From Azonexaceae bacterium (GTDB taxonomy: Bacteria; Pseudomonadota; Gammaproteobacteria; Burkholderiales; Rhodocyclaceae): 12,694 nucleotides of DNA. The first letter of the stretch is position 1. Each line of letters opens with the position of its first letter. Position numbers and translations under genes: made by a program. Where the stretch lies: NCBI GenBank assembly GCA_009469665.1, contig SSTB01000254.1, forward strand, positions 1 to 12,694, in the 5' to 3' direction. Below the pieces are notes generated by a model, which searched no databases, was not told the origin of the DNA, and saw only the letters and a list, made by a program, of their open reading frames with translations. Shown here piece after piece: positions 7,254-12,694 of the stretch.

Positions 7254-7282
7254 TTATCGCCAATATGCTGCGATGGTATGAT
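7254..7282 (+). promoter_or_regulatory. Possible sigma70 promoter for the plus-strand gene
   Basis: A TATGAT -10 hexamer (7277-7282, 5 of 6 consensus bases) has a weak TTATCG -35 element (7254-7259) at 17-base spacing. It would start transcription near 7289, about 70 bases before the ATG at 7357. The -35 match is poor, so this is only a candidate. Confidence 0.3.
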
Positions 7283-7356
7283 CGCAGGGCTTGACGACAT
7301 GGGATGTCCCTGGAACGGGAACCCCGCGTCGGATGGGCTGCCAAAGAACTCTCATC

Positions 7357-7974
7357 ATGTTGACCCGCATCTTCCTCCGCACCGAAAAAGGCCTGGCCGA
7401 ACTGGCCCACCGCAGCAAGGACATCCCCGCCCGGGCGCGGACCCTGCTGCTTCTGGTGGATGGCCATACGACGGGCGGGGAACTGTTGTCCAAGGTGGGA
7501 TTCGAGAACCGGGAAGAGCTTTTCGAACTCCTGCTGACCCAGGGGTATATTGCAGCCGAACCGGAGCCTGAGCCTGAGCCAGTCCCCGAACCGGAACCCG
7601 AAGCGCTTGCGGAACCCGGGTCCGCTGTCGAAGAAATCCATTCCGTGGCGCCCCAACCCGGTGAAATCGATTTCACCGGAGTCTCGCTCTCCATCCCCTC
7701 GTTGCCCCATTTCGAGCCGGAACCGGAGCCCCAGGTGCCACCACCGCCCGATCCCCTCGAACTGGTCGAGGCCCGGCGGGTCATGCTGGAGAGCGTCGAG
7801 GATGTCCTGGGGCCCGACGCCGGGCTCCTGAGCGGCAAGATCGCCGCCACCCGCAATCTGGTGGAAATGCGCCGTCTGGCCGAGAAATACCGCACCGTCC
7901 TGGTGGAAGCCGGCCGCAAGCGGCGCGCCCTGGCCTTCTGGGAGCAGATCGAGCCCCTGCTGCCGCGGGACTGA
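7357..7974 (+). CDS. Hypothetical protein with Glu-Pro repeats between two nor units
   Basis: This 205-aa protein has no recognised function. The N-terminal part (about 1-66, helical, beginning MLTRIFLRTEKGLAEL) resembles small winged-helix-like regions seen at the start of betaproteobacterial regulatory or PilZ-type proteins, though I cannot assign it. A linker with EP repeats follows (69-82, with a second short block FEPEPEP at 119-125). The C-terminal part (about 134-205) is a charged helical domain that may form a bundle or coiled coil. There is no signal peptide and no membrane segment, so it is probably cytoplasmic. The start at 7357 is preferred to an in-frame TTG at 7291 because the domain-like sequence begins there; a weak AAAGAA lies 8 bases before it. 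It is transcribed opposite to all its neighbours and converges on norB at a shared terminator. A link to denitrification is not shown. Confidence 0.75.
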   Translation: MLTRIFLRTEKGLAELAHRSKDIPARARTLLLLVDGHTTGGELLSKVGFENREELFELLLTQGYIAAEPEPEPEPVPEPEPEALAEPGSAVEEIHSVAPQPGEIDFTGVSLSIPSLPHFEPEPEPQVPPPPDPLELVEARRVMLESVEDVLGPDAGLLSGKIAATRNLVEMRRLAEKYRTVLVEAGRKRRALAFWEQIEPLLPRD

Positions 7975-8054
7975 TTCCGGAAGGCGTTCCGCGGATGCCG
8001 GGCTCCCTCGGCATCAACGCAAACCTCTCTGACTGACTACTGGCAATCCTGGCC

Positions 8055-8088
8055 AAAAAAAACGGCGCGAAGTGATTCGCGCCGTTTT
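8055..8088 (-). terminator. Bidirectional rho-independent terminator between the plus-strand gene and norB
   Basis: A perfect 11-bp stem (8061-8071 with 8076-8086, core CGGCGCG) closes a GTGA loop. In the norB direction the hairpin is followed by a run of T, read from eight A's at 8055-8062, giving a strong terminator about 20 bases after the norB stop. In the plus direction it ends in TTTT (8085-8088), so it can also stop the gene ending at 7974. Confidence 0.9.
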
Positions 8089-8107
8089 GCCGTATTGCAG
8101 CCGTCGA

Positions 8108-9499
<1,392 letters not shown>

Positions 9500-9928
9500 T
9501 CAGCCCTGGACGTTGGGCGGCCAGTTGGCATCGTTGATCGAATTGACGTGCTTCAGGAAGGCCACGATGGCGTCGAGCTGCTCGTCGGTGAAGTTGAACT
9601 GCGGCATGCTGCGGCGGCCTTCGATGCCTTCCTTGGGACGGCTCTTGATGAAGGCCTTGGTGCCCTCTTCGCCATAGCGGACGACCACGTTGGCCAGTTC
9701 CGGAGCGAAGTAGGCGCCTTCGCCCATCAGGGTGTGGCAACCGATGCAGTTATTGACCTCCCACAGCTTCTTGCCCTCGGCGATTTGCGGCGTGATGTTC
9801 TGCCGCATGTCGCGCTTGGGAAGCTGGGAGTGCGTGTCGAAGGAAAGCGCAAGGAACAGGAGAAAGAAAAAGACGGTCCCCCCGTAGAAAATATTGCGCG
9901 CCATCGATTTAGTGAAAGCGCCACTCAT
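9500..9928 (-). CDS. norC: Nitric oxide reductase small subunit NorC (membrane-anchored cytochrome c)
   Basis: This 142-aa protein has one N-terminal membrane anchor (about 12-30) and a periplasmic cytochrome c domain. The haem-binding motif is CIGCH (61-65), and M108 in RRSMPQF is the likely sixth ligand. NorC receives electrons from soluble cytochrome c or cupredoxin and passes them to haem b of NorB. The start at 9928 was chosen because AAAGGGGG lies 7 bases upstream and the anchor starts at the usual distance. An in-frame ATG at 9982 would add 18 residues not typical of the family and would start upstream of the predicted transcription start. The anchor is uncleaved, as usual in NorC. It is followed by norB after 18 bases. 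Confidence 0.97.
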   Translation of the reverse strand: MSGAFTKSMARNIFYGGTVFFFLLFLALSFDTHSQLPKRDMRQNITPQIAEGKKLWEVNNCIGCHTLMGEGAYFAPELANVVVRYGEEGTKAFIKSRPKEGIEGRRSMPQFNFTDEQLDAIVAFLKHVNSINDANWPPNVQG

Positions 9929-9957
9929 TATGTATCCCCCTTTCGGAAATTGTTTGG

Positions 9958-10007
9958 CGGACCGATGGTAGTTCCGGGCCACGAGGGGGGGCTTTGATGT
10001 CTGCTAA
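9958..10007 (-). promoter_or_regulatory. norCB promoter with FNR/DNR-like box
   Basis: On the minus strand TTAGC-AGAC-ATCAA (10007-9994) matches 7 of 10 defined bases of TTGAT-N4-ATCAA, with a perfect downstream half-site. A TACCAT -10-like hexamer (9970-9965) starts 23 bases further on, predicting a start near 9958 and a leader of about 30 bases that contains the norC ribosome-binding site. The spacing is within one base of that seen upstream of norE, which supports common control by a DNR-type regulator. Confidence 0.5.
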
Positions 10008-10105
10008 AAGAAACCCGCGCCGGAAGCCAAATATTTCCTCGCGCGGGGCGCGAAAATCTTTTTTCGATCAGGGATTTGTGAAGCGCTTCATGAGGCGCCC
10101 CGGGC

Positions 10106-10255
10106 TCATTCCTCGCCTTTTTTCAGCGCCACGCGGGCGCGGCGGCGCTGAGCCTTCTCCGAGGGGCCGTGGGGGCCCGCCTTGCGCTGGGCGGCGGCGA
10201 GGACGAGAGGATTGCGGGGAGGCCGGGGGCGAGCCAGGCGCTTACGGCGTTTCAT
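10106..10255 (-). CDS. Small basic conserved-type protein (49 aa), function unknown
   Basis: A 49-aa Arg/Lys-rich protein starting MKRRKRLARPRPPRNP and containing RNPLVLAAAQRKAGPHGPSE, then a basic tail ending KKGEE. I recall short betaproteobacterial proteins with a similar RNPLV...RKAG.H..SEKARRR...VALK pattern, but no function is known to me. The charge suggests nucleic-acid binding, which is a guess. The start at 10255 is chosen because the sequence upstream in frame (to 10378) runs through a palindromic repeat and looks non-coding. No clear ribosome-binding site precedes it. It lies between the efflux genes and norC on the same strand, about 100 bases before the norC regulatory box. It could be a spurious frame, so confidence is moderate. 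Confidence 0.5.
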   Translation of the reverse strand: MKRRKRLARPRPPRNPLVLAAAQRKAGPHGPSEKAQRRRARVALKKGEE

Positions 10256-10271
10256 TGGGGGCAGTGAGGGC

Positions 10272-10450
10272 CTAGTAGCCCGACCCACAGATAACGCTAC
10301 ATGAAAGCTTGTCTTTGCCTCCCCGGCGTAGTTGCTCATGCTCGCAATAGCTCCGGCTATTGCTGCCGGGGTTTGCAACTTCGGCGCCTAGCCAGAGAAG
10401 CAAATCTTTCGCTTTCATCTTGTTCCGCAACCTGTGGATCAAGCTACTAG
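10272..10450. repeat. Long imperfect palindrome, MITE-like element
   Basis: The ends are inverted repeats. The left end is CTAGTAGCCCGACCCACAG. The right end, reverse-complemented, differs from it at three of these 19 bases (consensus CTAGTAGCYYGAYCCACAG). ATGAAAGC recurs further in on both arms. The centre is a perfect 8-bp stem (GCAATAGC at 10344-10351, GCTATTGC at 10356-10363) with a TCCG loop, inside a second stem AGTTGC/GCAACT (10330-10335, 10375-10380). The two arms align only with gaps. CTAG at both ends could be part of the repeat or a 4-base target duplication. No transposase is present. The right end contains the TAG stop codon of the outer membrane factor gene. The 191 bases between that gene and the 49-aa gene hold little else. 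Confidence 0.7.
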
Positions 10451-12066
10451 CGGGGGTTGCCCAGGTAGCGGATGGAGAGGTCGGGGTCGGGAGACTGGCC
10501 GGGGGTCCAGCCGCCGCCCAGAGCGCGGAAGAGGTCGGCCAGGGCGCTACGCCGGCTGTACTCGGCGTCGATACGCGCGAGTTCGGCGGCCAGCAGGTTG
10601 CGCTCGACGTCGAGGACTTCCAGGCGGCTGGCGATGCCGGCATCGAAGCGCTGGCGGGCGGCGTGCAGGGCGCGCTCCAGGGCGGCGGCCCGCACGGTCT
10701 CGGCAGCCAGGGCCTCGCGGGCAGCGGTCTGGGCGGCCAGCGCGTCGCGCACGTCCTTGAAGGCGGAGGCCACGGCCTGGCGGTAGCGGGCCAGGGCCTG
10801 ATCGCGCCGGGCTTCGGCCCGATCGACCCCCAGCCCGACCCGGCCGGCGTTCCAGATGGGCTGGGTAAGGGCGGCGGCAAAGGAAAAGATCGCCGCCGGG
10901 CCGCTGAACAGCTTAGAGAAGGCGGCGCTTTCGCTGCCGGCGTAGGCCGTCAGGGAGACGGAGGGGAAATAGCCCGAGCGCGCCACGCCGATGCGGGCGT
11001 TGGCGGCGACCAGGGTTTCTTCCGCTTCGCGCAGGTCGGGCCGCCGCAGGAGAAGTTCGGAAGGCAGGCCGGAGGGGACCAGCACTTCCGGCAAACGGCC
11101 GGGCGTGCCCCGCTCGCTGCGGGCCGCCAGCACCTGGGCGGGGGATTGGCCCAGGAGTAGGGCGAGGGTGCCTTCGGCCCGCTCGCGGTCGCGCACCAGG
11201 CCTGCCAATTGTGCGCGAGCGGCGGCCTCTTCCGCCTCGGATTGGCGCAGGTCGTATTCGGAAACCAAGCCGGCTTCCATGCGGCGGCGGTGCAGTTCCA
11301 GGGTCTCGCCCCGGGTTTCGGCGGTGCGGCGCGCGACCGCCTCCCGCGAAGCCGCGGCGAGCAGGCCGAAGTACTGCTGGGCGACCGAGGCGGTGAGGGA
11401 AAGGCGCACCGTCTCCCGGGCGGCTTCGCTGGCCAGAAGATCAGCTCGGGCGGCCTCGTCGGCGCGGCGGTAGCGGCCCCAGAGGTCGACCTCGTAACTC
11501 GCTTCCAGGGTGGCACGGTGGCTGGTCTGGACCAGGGGCTGGTCGGCGGGCAGGGGGAAAGTGCCCAGGCGGGAACTCTTGCTACGGTCAGCACCGATCT
11601 GGGCGGTCACCGTGGGCCAACGGTCGGCGCTGGCGATGCCGGCGGCGGCGCGGGCTTCGGCCACCCGGGCGGCGGCGATGGCCAGATCGGCGTTGTGGGC
11701 CAGGGCCTCTTCCATCAGGCGGTCGAGCACGGCGTCGCTGTACAGGGTCCACCACCTTTCCCCGGCGGTGCTGGCCGGTGTGCCGGGAGCCGACCAAGCG
11801 CCGGGCAGGTCGAGTTCCGGCCGGCCGTAGTCCGGGCCGAGGGCGCAGGCGGAAACGAGGAAAGCGGCGCCCAGGGGCAGCAGGCAGCGGGCAAACCACT
11901 CGCCCAGCGCCGGCCAGCGCCCCGGCTCCGTTCGGCCTAAGCCAAGCGAGGCCCCCGGGGAGGCAGTCATTGCCGGGTCCGCTCCAGGCGCCGTCGAAGG
12001 GCCTGTCCTGAGCCCGCTCAACGGGAGCGGGGCGACCGGGTGGCGGTGAATCATTTCAGTGCCCAT
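10447..12066 (-). CDS. RND efflux outer membrane factor lipoprotein (NodT/OprM-TolC family)
   Basis: From this start the protein is 539 aa. It has a lipobox, LVSAC (lipidated Cys at residue 74 from this start), followed by [14 protein letters not shown], the family hallmark after the acylated Cys. Two repeated outer membrane efflux domains follow, with TolC-type signs such as [52 protein letters not shown] and [21 protein letters not shown]. It forms the outer-membrane channel of a tripartite pump with the permease encoded just upstream. The ATG at 12066 has a strong AGGGAGG ribosome-binding site 5 bases before it and overlaps the permease gene by 11 bases. That start, however, gives an overlong leader which reads through a REP-like repeat. 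ATG 11970 gives a 41-residue leader before the Cys and may be the true start. The family is certain; the start and the exported substrate are not. Confidence 0.93.
   Translation of the reverse strand: MGTEMIHRHPVAPLPLSGLRTGPSTAPGADPAMTASPGASLGLGRTEPGRWPALGEWFARCLLPLGAAFLVSACALGPDYGRPELDLPGAWSAPGTPASTAGERWWTLYSDAVLDRLMEEALAHNADLAIAAARVAEARAAAGIASADRWPTVTAQIGADRSKSSRLGTFPLPADQPLVQTSHRATLEASYEVDLWGRYRRADEAARADLLASEAARETVRLSLTASVAQQYFGLLAAASREAVARRTAETRGETLELHRRRMEAGLVSEYDLRQSEAEEAAARAQLAGLVRDRERAEGTLALLLGQSPAQVLAARSERGTPGRLPEVLVPSGLPSELLLRRPDLREAEETLVAANARIGVARSGYFPSVSLTAYAGSESAAFSKLFSGPAAIFSFAAALTQPIWNAGRVGLGVDRAEARRDQALARYRQAVASAFKDVRDALAAQTAAREALAAETVRAAALERALHAARQRFDAGIASRLEVLDVERNLLAAELARIDAEYSRRSALADLFRALGGGWTPGQSPDPDLSIRYLGNPR
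11991..12024. repeat. REP-like extragenic-type repeat at the permease/outer membrane factor junction
   Basis: The plus-strand core TCGAAGGGCCTGTCCTGAGC is followed by GCTCAACGG. TGAGC/GCTCA (12009-12013, 12016-12020) and CCGT/ACGG (11991-11994, 12021-12024) form nested inverted pairs. It resembles widespread short palindromic repeats of proteobacterial genomes (GTCGAAGG...CTGAGC type). It is in frame with the outer membrane factor, where it would encode [14 protein letters not shown], a string typical of translated repeats. This suggests that the segment is not originally coding. Confidence 0.6.
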
Positions 12067-12694
12067 GACGGCCTCCCTCGGCGGCTTCGTCCTGACGGGC
12101 GCGTTCGAGCAGTTCCTCGTGGGTCCGGGCATGGGATTCCTTGATTTCGTCGAACATGGCTTCGGTACTGCGGGCTTCGGACAGTTTGCGGTCGGCGATG
12201 AGGCGGTAGAAGAGGGGGACGAAGAAGACGGCAAGGAAGGTGGCGGCCAGCATGCCGCCCATGACCCCGGTGCCCACCGCCTGGCGCGCCCCGGCGCCGG
12301 CGCCGTGGGAGATGGCCAGCGGCAGCACGCCGAGGATGAAGGCCAGGGAGGTCATCAGGATGGGGCGGAACCTGAGGCGTGCTGCCTCGATGGCCGCCGC
12401 CGCTGCGCTCATGCCTTCCTGGTGTTTGTAGATGGCGTATTCGACGATCAGGATGGCGTTCTTGGCGGCAAGCCCAAGGAGCGTCACCAGGCCGATCTGG
12501 AAATACACGTCGTTGCTCATGCCCCGCAGCCAGACGGCGGCGAGCGCCCCGAAGGTTCCGAAGGGCAGGGCCAGCAGCACGGCCAGGGGCAGGGACCAGC
12601 GCTCGTACTGGGCGGCGAGGATGAGGAAGACCATGAGGGCGCCCAGGGCCAGGGCATAGCCCGAGGAGCCGCTGGATTTCTTCTCCTGGAAGGA
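12056..12694 (-). CDS. RND-family efflux permease, C-terminal part (AcrB/HAE1-like), partial
   Basis: Only the last 212 residues are in the window; the gene continues past the right edge, and the frame is open to base 12694. The visible part starts [20 protein letters not shown] and contains the hallmark helices of the C-terminal membrane half: [38 protein letters not shown], and [20 protein letters not shown] followed by the Gly-rich [18 protein letters not shown]. These are typical of hydrophobic/amphiphilic efflux (HAE-1, AcrB/MexF-like) pumps that use the proton gradient to export drugs or solvents to the periplasmic adaptor and outer channel. The charged C-terminal tail ends in GGRHGH. 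It overlaps the outer membrane factor gene by 11 bases if that gene starts at 12066, so the two form an operon. The substrate cannot be inferred. Confidence 0.95.
   Translation of the reverse strand, partial: SFQEKKSSGSSGYALALGALMVFLILAAQYERWSLPLAVLLALPFGTFGALAAVWLRGMSNDVYFQIGLVTLLGLAAKNAILIVEYAIYKHQEGMSAAAAAIEAARLRFRPILMTSLAFILGVLPLAISHGAGAGARQAVGTGVMGGMLAATFLAVFFVPLFYRLIADRKLSEARSTEAMFDEIKESHARTHEELLERARQDEAAEGGRHGH

Noticed and set aside
7557..7604. Short tandem pattern of GAGCCT/GAACCG units, considered as a tandem DNA repeat
   Set aside because: It is explained by Glu-Pro codon repeats in the plus-strand protein, with varied codons, so selection on the protein is the simpler reading.
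7147..7710. In-frame N-terminal extension of norE
   Set aside because: It runs across the regulatory region and the opposite-strand EP-repeat gene, and its low-complexity sequence is unlike any oxidase subunit III.
10039..10064. GC-rich hairpin TCGCGC-GGG-GCGCGA followed by a T run on the plus strand
   Set aside because: The T run starts five bases after a short 6-bp stem, and no plus-strand gene ends nearby. Read on the minus strand there is no T run directly after the stem, so it is not supported as a terminator.

Overview
The window is high-GC DNA from a denitrifying proteobacterium, most likely a betaproteobacterium of the Rhodocyclales type (Thauera/Azospira/Dechloromonas-like). This placement rests on gene content and protein style, not on a search. 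The core is a complete cytochrome c-dependent nitric oxide reductase (cNOR) locus. Almost every gene lies on the minus strand, so the operons read from high to low coordinates.

Right part (10447-12694, minus): the C-terminal end of an RND-family efflux permease, cut by the window edge, followed by a NodT-type outer membrane factor lipoprotein. A REP-like repeat sits at their junction. A long imperfect palindrome (about 10272-10450), MITE-like in form, starts at the outer membrane factor stop codon. A small basic 49-aa protein (10106-10255) follows.

Centre (8055-10007, minus): norC and norB, encoding the two catalytic subunits. They have an FNR/DNR-like box upstream and a strong hairpin terminator downstream. 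All metal ligands of cNOR are visible in NorB and the CxxCH haem motif is visible in NorC. A plus-strand gene of unknown function with Glu-Pro repeats (7357-7974) separates norCB from the second nor unit.

Left part (1-7196, minus): a tightly packed run norE - norF-like - norQ - small 3-TM protein - polyferredoxin-like membrane Fe-S protein - norD - Crp/Fnr regulator - CYTH/CHAD protein - sixA (first codons only). Junctions either overlap or are separated by at most 40 bases, which suggests one transcription unit. NorQ (MoxR-type AAA+) and NorD (VWA domain) form the usual pair needed to activate NOR, probably by inserting the non-haem iron FeB. NorE and NorF are oxidase subunit III- and IV-like accessory membrane proteins. 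The Fe-S protein and the 3-TM protein between norQ and norD are not part of the minimal nor set. The regulator lacks the cysteine cluster of true FNR but keeps the FNR-type recognition helix, so it could be the NO sensor acting on the two FNR-like boxes.

Most notable observations: (i) a norE promoter whose FNR-like box is centred exactly at -41.5 from a start predicted from a TATCAT -10 box, which would leave a 2-base leader, so norE may be translated leaderless; (ii) a redox/Fe-S module between norQ and norD; (iii) extension of the NO-responsive unit into CYTH/CHAD and sixA genes; (iv) an uncharacterised palindromic element; (v) a repeat lying in frame in the leader of the outer membrane factor.
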